NCBI GenBank assembly: GCA_964526735.1
Contig: CAZGLO010000004.1
Coordinates: forward strand, 6,700 to 70,699
Reading direction: 5' to 3'
From: JAAUSY01 sp964526735
GTDB lineage: Bacteria; Chloroflexota; Chloroflexia; Chloroflexales; Chloroflexaceae
DNA: 64,000 bases
Below are positions 9,150 to 18,764 of this stretch, piece after piece. Below the pieces are notes generated by a model, which was not told the origin of the DNA, made no database searches, and worked only from the letters and a program-made list of their open reading frames with translations. The position numbers and the translations under genes are program-made. Position 1 is the stretch's first letter; every line of letters begins with the position of its first letter.

Positions 9150-9821
9150 ATGAACGAACAAACCTTTGCACAGGTAGATACCTACATCACAGACCTTTTT
9201 CACCTGCAGGACGACGTGCTCAAAGAGGTCGTACGCACATCGGAGGAAGCAGGAATCCCCGCCATCGCCATCACGCCCGTCCAGGGGCAATTTCTCTTCC
9301 TGCTCGGCCTTCTCAGCCGCGCCCACCGCATCTTGGAGATAGGCACGCTTGGGGGGTATAGCGGGATTTGGCTTGCCCGTTCGCTCCCCGTCAATGGCCG
9401 TCTCGTCACCCTTGACCACGACCCACATCATGCCGACATCGCCCGTCAGAACTTTGCGCGGGCAGGGGTGGCAGATAAGGTGGAGGTGCGGGTGGGGAAT
9501 GCGCTCGAATCTCTGACCCAGATGGCGAACGAAGCGGTTGAGCCATTTGATATGGTCTTTATTGATGCAGATAAGCCTCCCTACCCCGACTACCTTCGTA
9601 TGGTGCTGCGGCTGACCCGCCCCGGCTCGCTGATTGTTGCCGACAACGCCATCCTCAAGGGCGATGTGGTTGACCCCAATGCCACCAACGAGAAAACCAA
9701 CGGGGTACGGACATTCAACCAAATGCTCGCTTCTGATCAGACCCTTGCCGCAACGATTGTGCAGATGGTCGGCGCGAAGGGGTTTGATGGGATAGCGTTG
9801 GCGGTGGTGAGGGATATATGA
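9150..9821 (+). CDS. SAM-dependent O-methyltransferase (COMT/CaOMT family)
   Basis: 223 residues, the normal size for this family. SAM-binding motif I reads EIGTLGGYSGIWLA (about residue 63). FDMVFIDADKPPYPDYL carries the metal-binding Asp expected in cation-dependent catechol-type O-methyltransferases, and LIVADNAI adds the second Asp-Asn pair. It probably methylates a hydroxyl on a small aromatic or lipid-soluble metabolite. Neighbours (epoxide hydrolase-like enzyme upstream, FAD oxidoreductase downstream) suggest a small-molecule modification cluster, but no substrate is implied. Confidence 0.88.
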   Translation: MNEQTFAQVDTYITDLFHLQDDVLKEVVRTSEEAGIPAIAITPVQGQFLFLLGLLSRAHRILEIGTLGGYSGIWLARSLPVNGRLVTLDHDPHHADIARQNFARAGVADKVEVRVGNALESLTQMANEAVEPFDMVFIDADKPPYPDYLRMVLRLTRPGSLIVADNAILKGDVVDPNATNEKTNGVRTFNQMLASDQTLAATIVQMVGAKGFDGIALAVVRDI

Positions 9822-9822
9822 C

Positions 9823-10248
9823 ATGATGGCTGAACGCTATACAGACATCTACCGCCGGGCACGCGAGGCACTCGAATCCGACGCCGAAGCCCTCCTCGAA
9901 CGACCGCTTTCCTGCCGCGAAAAAAACCTCTTTCGGAGTTGTGGTACGATCACCATGTTAGAATCGCTTGGCATGGTGGTCTACTATTCGCAAACCGGCG
10001 ATGAATTAGCAGCGAAGTTGGCAGAAATGTCGATGGAATCGCGCTTTGTGTTGGCGGTGCGAGAAACCATCGAACGGCTTGAGCGGCAGATCGGCCACCC
10101 CCTCTCCGACACCGAGCGCCAGCAGGTGCGAGAGCTGGGAAATATCGAAGAGTTGTGGACGCTTGAAGAGCGATTGCAAGAGGTTGAGCCTGACAAACGC
10201 GATACCACGCTCCGGTCAATACTCGCCCAGGCTCACAAGAGTTCCTGA
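9823..10248 (+). CDS. Conserved-looking helical protein of unknown function
   Basis: 141 residues starting 1 nt after the O-methyltransferase stop (ATG ATG; either codon may be used). The protein is charged, mostly alpha-helical, without signal peptide or membrane helix. Two similar segments are visible: LLERPLSCREKNLFRSCG followed by a long helix, and GHPLSDTERQQVRELGNIE followed by a helix. This suggests an internal duplication of about 65 residues. I recognise no family. Close spacing suggests co-translation with the methyltransferase. Confidence 0.6.
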   Translation: MMAERYTDIYRRAREALESDAEALLERPLSCREKNLFRSCGTITMLESLGMVVYYSQTGDELAAKLAEMSMESRFVLAVRETIERLERQIGHPLSDTERQQVRELGNIEELWTLEERLQEVEPDKRDTTLRSILAQAHKSS

Positions 10249-10282
10249 ACGACATAGAGCCAGATTAAGGAGACTTCTTACT

Positions 10283-12508
10283 ATGGCAGAGAATGACGAC
10301 GCCAAGAAACCAACTCGCCCAACACCCAAAAAAACCACAGGTTCTGGCTCCGGTGATGATCAGGAGAAGAAGAAACCAGCCCGCACCCCGCGTGGACGCT
10401 CCACTTCTTCCTCCAAGTCAAAAACCCCTGCCTCCAAAACGTCACAAACCTCTTCCACGTCTTCCTCTTCTTCCAAAACCAAGTCAACAGGCCGGTCAAC
10501 GCGCTCAACGACAGGCCGCAAAAAGACTACTGGAAGTACCTCCACTCGTCGGCAAACCACGAAAAAAACCGATGAAGAGGCCGCAAAGCAGGAAGAAGTA
10601 GCAGCCCAGGAAGACAAAGCCGAGGAGCAATCAAAGCAGGCAGAAGAAAAAGCCGAAAAGCCTGCCGAGGCTAAGGCCGAAGAGAAGGCCGAAAAGCCTG
10701 CCGAGGCCAAGCCCGAAGAAAAAGCCGAAAAGCCTGCCGAGGCCAAGCCCGATGAAAAGGCCGAAAAGCCTGCCGAGGCCAAGCCCGATGAAAAGGCCGA
10801 TGAGAAAACCAAAGAGGAAAAAGAAGAGCCTGCGCGAGAGCGAGCCGTTTCGGAGCCGCTGAGCATGGAGAAAGAACCAGAACAGCCTGAGGAGGCTACA
10901 CAAACAATGGAGCAATCAGGGCAATCAGGGCAATCAGGGCAGTCGGAACAAGCAGTCCAAGAGCCGCCTTCCGCGAAGGAGGAACCAAAAACCACATCCG
11001 CCCCATCGCAGCCAACGCAACCCGTGCAGCCTACACAGCCTGCGCAACCAACGGATGATGGTTCCTTCCCAAAGGGCATGGCCTCCTACCCCGACTCGGC
11101 CCCGCGCTACGATGGCGGTATGCACCCGCTCTCCGACAGCAAGAGCCACGCGATTATCATTGGCGGTAGTATGACGGGCATGATGGCCGCGCAAGTCTTG
11201 ACGCGCCACTTTGCCAAGGTCACAATAATAGACCGCGACTTTCTCCCCGATGACGAATCGCAGCGGCGGGGTACTCCCCAAGCCATCCACCTCCACAACG
11301 TCGTCACGCGCGGCTGGATGGTCTTAGAGCAACTGTTTCGAGGCATCCAAGAGGAGCTGATCGACGCCGACGCACCGCCAATTAGCTGGCCCGCCGACTT
11401 GATGTGGCTGGGGCGCAAGGGGTGGAGTCCGCGCTTTGAGGCCAATATCACCACCTACTCCTGCACCCGCAACCTGCTCGAAACCAAGATACGCCATCGT
11501 ATCCAGCGTGAAGGAATCATTGACATCCTCCCGCAGACGAGCGTCACAGGCGTGTTGACCGATGAGAGCGGCAAGAAAATAACAGGCGTAAAAATACGCG
11601 GCTATCATCATCAGCAGGGGCTAGTCGGCGAGGAAGCACATATTCTTGGGTCATTGGTGGTCGATGCGAGTGGCCGCTCCTCCCGCACGCCGCAGTGGCT
11701 TGAGGAACTTGGCTACAAACCACCCCGCCAAAGCATCGTAAAGCCATATGTTGGCTACTCAACCCGCCATTACGTCTTGCCCCACGACCAAATGCCCGAT
11801 TGGAAAGTGTTGCTGGTGCAGAGCCGCCCGCCGCATAGCAACCACTCTGCGGGCCTCTTCCGGGTTGAGAACAACCACTGGACATTGACACTGGTGGGGA
11901 TGGGGGGTGATTACCCGCCGTCGGATGAAGAAGGCTTTATGGAGCTGTTGCGCAACCTGCCTGACCCCAAGCTTTACGAGTTTGTGAAGACGTTGCAGCC
12001 GACATCGCCCATTTACACCTACCGTATCCCCCAAAACCGCGTCGTGCACTTTGAGAAGATGTCGCGGCGGCCAGAGAACCTCATCGCGATTGGCGACGCT
12101 GTGTGCGGCTTCAACCCCGTCTATGGCCACGGCATTTCGGTGGCGGCGCAAAGTGTATCAACCTTGCACAAGTCGCTGCGGCAACAGATCTTCATCACCC
12201 GCGGCAGCTTGACCGGCTTTGCGCAGCTCTTCCACGACAACCTAGCGTCGGTGGTATCGGCCCCGTGGGTCTTCACAACCGGCGAAGATATGCGCTACCC
12301 AACGACGGAAGGCGGCGATCAGTCGGTCTTCACCCAAGCCGCGCATTGGTACGTCGACGGGGTGATGGACTATGCGCTTGATAGCCCAGATACCCACCGC
12401 GCCTTGATCCAGGTGATGCACCTCTTAAAGTCACCACTTATCTTCCTGCGGCCAGATATAGTGATCAACGCAATAGCAACCAATGTGGGGCGGTGGAATA
12501 CTCGCTAG
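10283..12508 (+). CDS. FAD-dependent oxidoreductase with long basic/acidic disordered N-terminal tail
   Basis: 741 residues from the ATG at 10283, which has an AAGGAG site 10 nt upstream; the open frame extends further up but overlaps the previous gene. Residues 1-110 are rich in Lys, Ser, Thr and Pro. Residues 120-170 are four copies of a 12-residue unit like AEKPAEAKPEEK. A Gln/Pro-rich stretch then runs to ~270. The enzyme begins at ~285: FAD-binding IIIGGSMTGMMAAQVL, then TIIDRDFLP, and the second FAD motif ENLIAIGDAVCGFNPVYGHG near 600, as in geranylgeranyl-reductase/squalene-epoxidase-like monooxygenases. The fold is confident and the substrate unknown. A histone-H1-like tail on such an enzyme is unusual. 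Confidence 0.8.
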   Translation: MAENDDAKKPTRPTPKKTTGSGSGDDQEKKKPARTPRGRSTSSSKSKTPASKTSQTSSTSSSSSKTKSTGRSTRSTTGRKKTTGSTSTRRQTTKKTDEEAAKQEEVAAQEDKAEEQSKQAEEKAEKPAEAKAEEKAEKPAEAKPEEKAEKPAEAKPDEKAEKPAEAKPDEKADEKTKEEKEEPARERAVSEPLSMEKEPEQPEEATQTMEQSGQSGQSGQSEQAVQEPPSAKEEPKTTSAPSQPTQPVQPTQPAQPTDDGSFPKGMASYPDSAPRYDGGMHPLSDSKSHAIIIGGSMTGMMAAQVLTRHFAKVTIIDRDFLPDDESQRRGTPQAIHLHNVVTRGWMVLEQLFRGIQEELIDADAPPISWPADLMWLGRKGWSPRFEANITTYSCTRNLLETKIRHRIQREGIIDILPQTSVTGVLTDESGKKITGVKIRGYHHQQGLVGEEAHILGSLVVDASGRSSRTPQWLEELGYKPPRQSIVKPYVGYSTRHYVLPHDQMPDWKVLLVQSRPPHSNHSAGLFRVENNHWTLTLVGMGGDYPPSDEEGFMELLRNLPDPKLYEFVKTLQPTSPIYTYRIPQNRVVHFEKMSRRPENLIAIGDAVCGFNPVYGHGISVAAQSVSTLHKSLRQQIFITRGSLTGFAQLFHDNLASVVSAPWVFTTGEDMRYPTTEGGDQSVFTQAAHWYVDGVMDYALDSPDTHRALIQVMHLLKSPLIFLRPDIVINAIATNVGRWNTR
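10640..10783 (+). repeat. 36-bp in-frame tandem repeat, four copies
   Basis: Four consecutive 36-nt units each encode 12 residues of the type AEKPAEAKPDEK within the FAD enzyme tail. A fifth partial unit follows. Copies differ by only a few bases, so copy number may vary between strains. Confidence 0.85.
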
Positions 12509-12570
12509 CCAATTTGATATCTACATATCGTCAAACACAGGCGATAGACATCAATACGTTCGTATCACAC

Positions 12571-12600
12571 GGGACGCATATGCGTCCCCTTTCTCTTTTC
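12571..12600 (+). terminator. Intrinsic terminator after the FAD oxidoreductase gene
   Basis: The 18-bp palindrome GGGACGCATATGCGTCCC (12571-12588) is followed at once by a pyrimidine-rich tract ending TTTCTCTTTTC. It sits between the FAD gene stop and the ribosome site of the STAND gene, and argues against the upstream GTG at 12493 as the STAND start. Confidence 0.7.
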
Positions 12601-12612
12601 TGGAGGTCGATT

Positions 12613-15600
12613 GTGGACTATGAGATATGCCAAAACCCGTATGTGTCACCGCAAACCTTGTTTGCACGCATCCGCCTCGACCGTTTTGCCGGACGGGGAT
12701 GGCTGATCGAGCAGATTGACTCCTTCTTCCGCCAGCACGACCGGGGATATCTCTTGTTGGAGTCGGAGGATGGCTTGGGGAAGACAACGCTCCTCGCTCA
12801 TCTTGTACAGAAACGGTCATACATTCACTTGTTTGTTGAGCAAGCACGGGGAGTAGACAATGTGGCCAATGGGCTTCGCAGCCTCGCCACGCAACTCATC
12901 CGCGATTGGCAACTGCAGTCGTGGTTTGCAGACGATGTGTTGCCAGCCGTGGCGGTGCGCCCAAACTTCCTCCAGCGATTGCTCTATGTAGCGGCGCGCC
13001 GCCGTGACCAGACCAGCCCCGGCACCCCGATTGTCTTGGTGGTTGATGGGTTTGACGAGGCGGGGACATTCCCCGGCCAAAACACGCTTGGGTTGCCGCG
13101 TATGCTGCCGAAAGGGGTATATGTTGTGGTGGCGCGCCAGCCGTCGGTCGGCACACTCACCATCGACACCCCGCCCACCATCATCCGTATTGATGCAAAT
13201 GACCCACGCAATACCCGTGATATGCAGCTCTACCTCGAACAACTGCAACAGTCGTCCACAGTGGGCGAGCGGTTGCGGGCAGAAGGCTTCACATCGGAAG
13301 CACAAGCAACCATCATTGAGCGCAGCAAAGGGTCGTGGATGTATCTTTGCTTTGCAGTTGACCAGATAGAGCGCGGGGAACTCTCTGCAAAGGATATTGC
13401 CACTTTACCATCGGGCCTGCCTGCGCTCTACCTCGATTTTTGGTGGCGGCAGCGGGAGAAACAGCACGGTACCGATCAGGCACAGCAGTGGCAATATTCG
13501 CAACCATCGCACCACCGTTGGCAGAAGGCGATTTTGCCACTGCTCTCCACCCTGTGCGCGGTGATGGAAGGCGTCACGGCACAAACCCTCGTCACGCTCG
13601 CAGATATCGATATGCCACTCCACGAGGTACACCATCTGCTGCAGAGAGAATGGAACACCTTTGTGGCGCATCATCCGGGCGATGATCCGCATTATTGTCT
13701 GTGCGATACAAGTATGCGTCACTTCTTGGATGGGCGGCGGATGACTGCTGCTCTTCCTCCTGGCCTCAATGAAGATGACCACGCCTTCCTCAACGAGATG
13801 CGCGACTCGCTCCGCCGCACCCACAGCCGCATTGCAGACTATTATCTAGAGCGGTGGGGAGGAATGGAAAACCTATTGCCAGATATCCCCATCCGCACGC
13901 GCAACAGCTCCGATGATGGCTATGGCTTGCGGCACGTGGTGGCACATTTGGCGGGGGCAGGCCGAGTCGATGACGTACATCAACTCCTGCGTTTGGAGTG
14001 GGTAACTCAGCTTGAGAGCGACGTGGAAGAGCCAACCAGTTGGTTCGGACGCCTCGATCAGACTGTCCGGCGGTGGTTGGGGCTGATGCGTGTGCCCTCC
14101 CATCAACAGCACACCTTGGTATGGTACACCGCGCGGGAGCAGGAAGGTGATCTTGCCGACTACCTCAGCGATATTGTCCAGGCGTGGCAGTTGGCAGAAC
14201 AGTGTGAATATCACGAGTGGCATACGCTTAGCGAAGAGGAGGCGACCCGTCTCATCAGCGAACAGATCGGCCTGCATTGCGGCTATGCACTCATCAATGC
14301 ATCGGTCAACAGCCTCGCGCACAACATCCCCCTCCCTCTGCTTGGAGCCTTACTTGAGAAAGAAATCTGGAAGCCAGATCAAGCAATCGCGTATGTGCGC
14401 CAAACCCTCCAAGGCAAACAACAAGCCGACGCTCCAGCGATCCTGGCCAGGTACCTCCCCGAAGAGCTTGCGGGTGATGCATTGGCGATGGTACGCGCTG
14501 TCCGGGGTGAGCACGAACGTGCCAGAGCATTGCAGGGGCTTGTGGAGCACCTCCCCGCCCCCCTCATCAGCGAGGCCTTGACCGCAGCACGCGAAATTCA
14601 TCACCCCGCGTGGCGCGCCAAAGCGTTGGTTGGGCTTATCCCCTATCTGGCAAACGACACACGTGTAGAAGTCATTGACGAGGCCTTTGAGGCGACGCAG
14701 GCAGTGTGGCATGCGAGTGCGCGCGCCGAAGCATTGATAGACCTCGCCCCGCACTTGCCAGAACCGTTGCTGCGAAAGGCAGTCGAGGTGGCGCGAGAGA
14801 TTGTCGATAGCGATTGGCGATCTAAGGCGTTGGTTGGCATCGCTCCTCATTTACCGCAACCATTGCTGCACGAAGCCCTGTCAATGTGGGAGGTATGGAG
14901 CGGCCATTGGCGGCTCAAAGCCTTGTCGCAACTTGCGCAGGCAGACCGCTTAGAAGATTTGGGGGATGTGTACCGTGTGGTAGATATTGCCAAGACTATC
15001 CCCAATGAAGAGCAACGGGCGCTTGCCTTGGCCGACATCTCCCCGCACCTCCCTCCTTTCATACACACGATTGTGCTCAAGGCGATTTGGTCATTCACCC
15101 ACGAACAGAACAAAGTCATCGCGCTTGAGGGCATTATTCCGGTGTTGTCCGAGCGGCACGTGGAAGAAGTGTGGGAGGTGGCAGAGCAGATGGAGCAGGA
15201 TGAGAGCCGAGTGCGGTTGCTTGTCGCCCTGCTACCCTACATCCCCACCGACGAAGAATCGCGCAATACCCTCATCGACCAGGTGATTGAGAGTGCACAG
15301 ATGTTGGGCGAGGAGCAGAAACGTGTTGCCATCCTGACAACGCTTGGCAAAACCCTCGCCATCCTCGATCAGCGGGAGAAGGCACTTGCCGTCATCGAGA
15401 CGATCACCGACAGAACCAAGCAGACGGTGGCGTTGGCGAACCTCGCCTGCGCCAGTCTTTCTGGATGGCCGCCCGAAATCTTGGACAAAGTGCTCAATCA
15501 GGTACCTCATCTTGATGACCCTGACCAGCGCACCGATGTGTTGACCAAAATCTCGCCCTACCTAGGGCCACAATCGCTGCAGCGTGCATTGGTTGAGGCG

Positions 15601-17142
15601 CGGGCGATTAACGACATCTACCTGCGCATGCGGACGCTCATTGCATTTTCGCCCTACCTGTCGGAGCCACTCTTGCGCCAGATCTTAACCTATGCACAAG
15701 GGCTTAATGATGAGCAGGATCGGGTGGAGATATTGATTTTACTCTCGCACCACCTGCCCGAAACACTTGCCCGCGAAGCGATAGAGGTGGTGCAGGAGGT
15801 GGAACGGCATACCTACTACCCCGTCGCGCTCAAAGGCGTCCGATCATCGCTGCGCGAGTCGCTTGCCCACACGATGATGCAATCGGCGCGGATGATTGTC
15901 AACGAGCACGACCGGGCTTCTGCCTTTGCGGAGATTGGCCCCTATCTTAGCGAGTATGACCGCACGGAGCTTCTCAACGATGTGCAGCATATGCAGCGAG
16001 ATGGGCATCGCTTCCACGTGCTGAAGGCGCTTATCCCGTATCTCTCTGGCACGCTCCTCCTCCAGACGCTGCCGATGGCGCGGGGCTTCCGGCAGGCAGA
16101 ACACCGTTCGACCATCTTGATGATGCTGGCGACCCGCCTTGCCAAACGCGGCTATTGGCGGCAGGCATTTGATGCAGCATGGGGCATCCACACCACGAAT
16201 GACCGTGCTACGACGTTGGTCAACATCGCGCATGCGCTCCCCGAACCACTCCAAAAAGAAGTGCTCTCTGCCATCCGCACGGTGGAGCAGCCAGATGTGC
16301 GTGCGAAAGCATTGGCGACCATCGCTCCGTTGCTCTCTACAGAGGAGCAATCAGTCTTGCTGCCAGATATCTTGTCGTCTGCATTGGCGGCGCGGTGGAG
16401 TGGCGATGCATCGCCGTCTGAGATATTGACTGCCATCAAGACACACGATGCCCGTTTGCAGGCCCTCGAATCGATCAAGCTCATTGACAGCCCTGATGAC
16501 CGGGCACGTGCCTTGGTTGAGATAGCGCCATTTTTGCCGGAGCCGGTGAAGTATGAGACATTGCGGTTGGCGTTGGGGGCGAGTCGGCTGGTGTGGGGAG
16601 AATTTCGCGCCAAATTGCTTGTCGATCTGGCTCCCTATATGCCAAAATCGCTATTGCGGGATATGATTGAGGATATTCAGTCGCTGGATCGGGAAGAGTG
16701 GCGGGCGATGGCATTGATTGGGGTTGCGCCCTACCTCCCCCACGTCCTTGAGGGCGATATGGTGAAAGAACCGCTTGCGGCGGCACGGACGATTTGGGAT
16801 GTCAAGGAGCGCATAGAGAAGATGATCCACATGTTGCCCTTCCTGCCGGAGTCGGAGCGGCTGAATGTGCTGACTGAGTGTATAACGGCGGCACGGGGGA
16901 TAGCTCATGCGATGGATCGGAGCGAGTCGTTGGAGAAGCTTGTCCCGCACGTGCTGCCGCTGCCGCGCGAGACTATTTACCGCTTCTGGTGCGATACGCT
17001 CCACATCGCTGCGACACGTACCCGTGAAGATATCCTGCTTGATCTGCAAGCACTTATCCCCGTGTTGCGCGCGCTGGGGGGGAAGACGTTAATCGGGAAT
17101 GTAGCACAATCTCTGATCGAAGTGGGGTATTGGTTCTCGTGA
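12613..17142 (+). CDS. STAND (NACHT-type) P-loop ATPase with giant helical-repeat array
   Basis: 1509 residues from the GTG at 12613, chosen for its GGAGG site 6 nt upstream and the terminator just before it. A short ~35-residue lead is followed by a P-loop NTPase: Walker A SEDGLGKTTLLAHL (~res 50-63) and Walker B IVLVVDGFDEAG (~140), the DxxDE form typical of NACHT/STAND ATPases. Residues ~340-600 resemble winged-helix and linker regions. From ~600 to the end are about thirty helical repeats of 25-35 residues with a recurring RAKALVGLAPHLPEPLLxEA core, forming a solenoid suited to ligand sensing. STAND proteins act as nucleotide-dependent switches in signalling and antiviral defence. No N-terminal effector domain (nuclease, TIR, protease) is visible, so the output is unclear. 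Confidence 0.8.
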   Translation: MDYEICQNPYVSPQTLFARIRLDRFAGRGWLIEQIDSFFRQHDRGYLLLESEDGLGKTTLLAHLVQKRSYIHLFVEQARGVDNVANGLRSLATQLIRDWQLQSWFADDVLPAVAVRPNFLQRLLYVAARRRDQTSPGTPIVLVVDGFDEAGTFPGQNTLGLPRMLPKGVYVVVARQPSVGTLTIDTPPTIIRIDANDPRNTRDMQLYLEQLQQSSTVGERLRAEGFTSEAQATIIERSKGSWMYLCFAVDQIERGELSAKDIATLPSGLPALYLDFWWRQREKQHGTDQAQQWQYSQPSHHRWQKAILPLLSTLCAVMEGVTAQTLVTLADIDMPLHEVHHLLQREWNTFVAHHPGDDPHYCLCDTSMRHFLDGRRMTAALPPGLNEDDHAFLNEMRDSLRRTHSRIADYYLERWGGMENLLPDIPIRTRNSSDDGYGLRHVVAHLAGAGRVDDVHQLLRLEWVTQLESDVEEPTSWFGRLDQTVRRWLGLMRVPSHQQHTLVWYTAREQEGDLADYLSDIVQAWQLAEQCEYHEWHTLSEEEATRLISEQIGLHCGYALINASVNSLAHNIPLPLLGALLEKEIWKPDQAIAYVRQTLQGKQQADAPAILARYLPEELAGDALAMVRAVRGEHERARALQGLVEHLPAPLISEALTAAREIHHPAWRAKALVGLIPYLANDTRVEVIDEAFEATQAVWHASARAEALIDLAPHLPEPLLRKAVEVAREIVDSDWRSKALVGIAPHLPQPLLHEALSMWEVWSGHWRLKALSQLAQADRLEDLGDVYRVVDIAKTIPNEEQRALALADISPHLPPFIHTIVLKAIWSFTHEQNKVIALEGIIPVLSERHVEEVWEVAEQMEQDESRVRLLVALLPYIPTDEESRNTLIDQVIESAQMLGEEQKRVAILTTLGKTLAILDQREKALAVIETITDRTKQTVALANLACASLSGWPPEILDKVLNQVPHLDDPDQRTDVLTKISPYLGPQSLQRALVEARAINDIYLRMRTLIAFSPYLSEPLLRQILTYAQGLNDEQDRVEILILLSHHLPETLAREAIEVVQEVERHTYYPVALKGVRSSLRESLAHTMMQSARMIVNEHDRASAFAEIGPYLSEYDRTELLNDVQHMQRDGHRFHVLKALIPYLSGTLLLQTLPMARGFRQAEHRSTILMMLATRLAKRGYWRQAFDAAWGIHTTNDRATTLVNIAHALPEPLQKEVLSAIRTVEQPDVRAKALATIAPLLSTEEQSVLLPDILSSALAARWSGDASPSEILTAIKTHDARLQALESIKLIDSPDDRARALVEIAPFLPEPVKYETLRLALGASRLVWGEFRAKLLVDLAPYMPKSLLRDMIEDIQSLDREEWRAMALIGVAPYLPHVLEGDMVKEPLAAARTIWDVKERIEKMIHMLPFLPESERLNVLTECITAARGIAHAMDRSESLEKLVPHVLPLPRETIYRFWCDTLHIAATRTREDILLDLQALIPVLRALGGKTLIGNVAQSLIEVGYWFS

Positions 17143-17173
17143 TGTAGGCGGGAGCAAGGAGGAGAAGGAAGTA

Positions 17174-17219
17174 AAAACGAAGGGAGCCTTTTGTTGTGGT
17201 CTATGCGGCTCCCCTCGTT
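17174..17219. terminator. Bidirectional terminator hairpin between STAND gene and pgk
   Basis: AAACGA-GGGAGCC pairs with GGCTCCC-TCGTTT across an 18-nt loop. Read on the minus strand the stem is followed by a TTTTT tract, as expected for an intrinsic terminator of pgk. It may also stop the STAND transcript. Confidence 0.7.
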
Positions 17220-17266
17220 TCAGGAGAGGAAGAGAGGATCGTAGCCACGTCGAGGTGCTTATGCAC

Positions 17267-17294
17267 TGATACACCATATGATATCCTGGTGTAT
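17267..17294. terminator. Second hairpin downstream of pgk
   Basis: A 9-bp perfect stem GATACACCA/TGGTGTATC with a 10-nt loop, about 40 nt past the pgk stop on the minus strand. No T-tract follows, so it may assist the stronger terminator at 17174-17219 or protect the mRNA end. Confidence 0.4.
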
Positions 17295-17333
17295 CCCTCT
17301 ACCGTGGTCTATTGCGAATGTGGGTGGGTGGTG

Positions 17334-18496
17334 CTACTTGTCGTTGAGAATGGCGACGCCCGGCAAGACGCGGCCTTCAAGCAGCTCAAGCGATGCCCCA
17401 CCACCCGTGCTGATATGCGTGATACGTTTTGCCATCCCCGACTGCTCAATCGCCGAAACGGAGTCGCCCCCACCAACGACTGTCTTTGCACCGGCGTCGG
17501 TTGCTTCTGCCAATACTTCTGCCATCGCGAGGGTACCTTTGGCAAATGGTGCCATCTCAAAGACCCCCATGGGGCCGTTCCAGATGACTGTTTTGGCGTT
17601 CTTGAGCACATCGCCATACGCCTTGATGCTGTCAGGGCCAATATCCAGGATGCGCCAACCATCAGATACCTCAGTCACGGGGACAACCTTGTGGTTGGCG
17701 TTGGCATCGAATGCATCTGCTACGACGGCGTCAGTTGGGAGCATTAGTTGGACGTTGGCCGCTTCGGCCTTACTCATCAGCTCTTTGGCGACCTCAAGGC
17801 TTTCCTTCTCTACCAACGAATCGCCGACCCCATAGCCTTTGGCCATCAGGAAGGTGTTGGCCATCCCGCCACCGATGAGCAGCGTATCGACCTTGGAGAT
17901 GAGGTTTTCGATGACGCTAATCTTATCGCTGATCTTGGCTCCGCCGATGATGGTTACGAAGGGACGTTGCGGGTTTTCCAAAGCCCCGTAGAGCGCTTCT
18001 AGCTCGGCCTCAAGNNNNNNNNNNTAGCGTGGGCGCGGTGTGCCGCCCCAAACGCATCATTGACATAGATATCGCCCAGCTTCGCCAACTCTTTGGCCAT
18101 CTCCGGGTCGTTTGCTTCTTCACGCGGGTCGAAGCGGGTATTTTCGAGCAACAACACCTGGCCCGGGCCAATGCCTTCGGCGGCTGCGATGGCAGCATCG
18201 CCGGTGGTGGCTTCGGTCTTCTTGACTTCCTGTGCTTCGGGCAATAGCTCGAACAACCGCTCTGCGATGGGGCGAAGGCGCAAGGTCTCAACGACTTGCT
18301 TCTTGGGCCGCCCCAAGTGAGACATCAGGACAACGCTTGCCCCATGGTTGAGGAGGTAACGGATGGTGGGCAAGGCGGCACGGATACGGGTGTCATCGGT
18401 GATGTTTTGCTCTTTATCCAGCGGCACGTTGAAATCGACCCGAACGAGTGCTCGTTTTCCAGTCCAATCAACATCACGAATAGTCTTCTTGTTCAT
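17334..18496 (-). CDS. pgk: Phosphoglycerate kinase, interrupted by an assembly gap
   Basis: Catalyses ATP formation from 1,3-bisphosphoglycerate in glycolysis. The start ATG at 18496 gives MNKKTIRDVDWTGKRALVRV. Visible family motifs include RVDFNVPL, SHLGRPKK, ENTRFDPREE and VNDAFGAAHRAHA before the gap, and IIGGAKISDKISV, WNGPMGVFE and GGGDSVSA after it. The two halves are both intact, but 472 nt lie before and 681 nt after a 10-N run, so the frame does not join. Compared with other PGKs about 20 residues (the stretch after AHRAHA) are missing. The gene is therefore probably whole in the organism and the gap is nearer 60 nt than 10. A ~260-nt structured leader precedes it. Confidence 0.95.
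18015..18024. other. Assembly gap (10 N) inside pgk
   Basis: Ten unknown bases placed between the two intact halves of pgk. Its nominal size is inconsistent with the reading frame and with the PGK family, so it is a placeholder for a longer missing piece. Confidence 0.99.
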
Positions 18497-18757
18497 ACTA
18501 TAGTGGCGCAGGAACCCACCTGCTTCAGCGGGTGGAGGAAGCGCCGCTCCTCCTTTCTTGCTAAGCTCTGTCTGCACAAGACGGCGGTTTGGTGTTGTGG
18601 GCAACCGCCATACCCAATGAAAAGATGCCAAAGGCGCGAAAGAGACACGAGAAAGACACGAAAGATATGAACGAAACACGTGAGAGAGCTTGAGAGCCGT
18701 CCCATTAACGCGAACAACGTCGCAGTGTAGGTATTCTCTACCTTCTCGGAAAAGTAC
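18497..18757 (-). promoter_or_regulatory. Long structured 5' leader of pgk
   Basis: This belongs to a 487-nt gene-free stretch (18497-18983). Read on the minus strand the leader contains three hairpins: GGCGGTT/AACCGCC (18583-18609), GGAGGA/TCCTCC (18532-18551) and GCAGG/CCTGC close to the start codon. The last would bury the only purine-rich AGGTGGG near the ATG. The region also has short gaaagacacgaaagA-type repeats. It matches no riboswitch I know; the structure is read by eye. Confidence 0.4.
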
Positions 18758-18764
18758 GATGCCC

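Noticed and set aside
10360..11079. 239-residue minus-strand ORF of Ser/Gly/Phe repeats
   Set aside because: Antisense of the FAD enzyme tail; it only reflects the codon repeats on the other strand.
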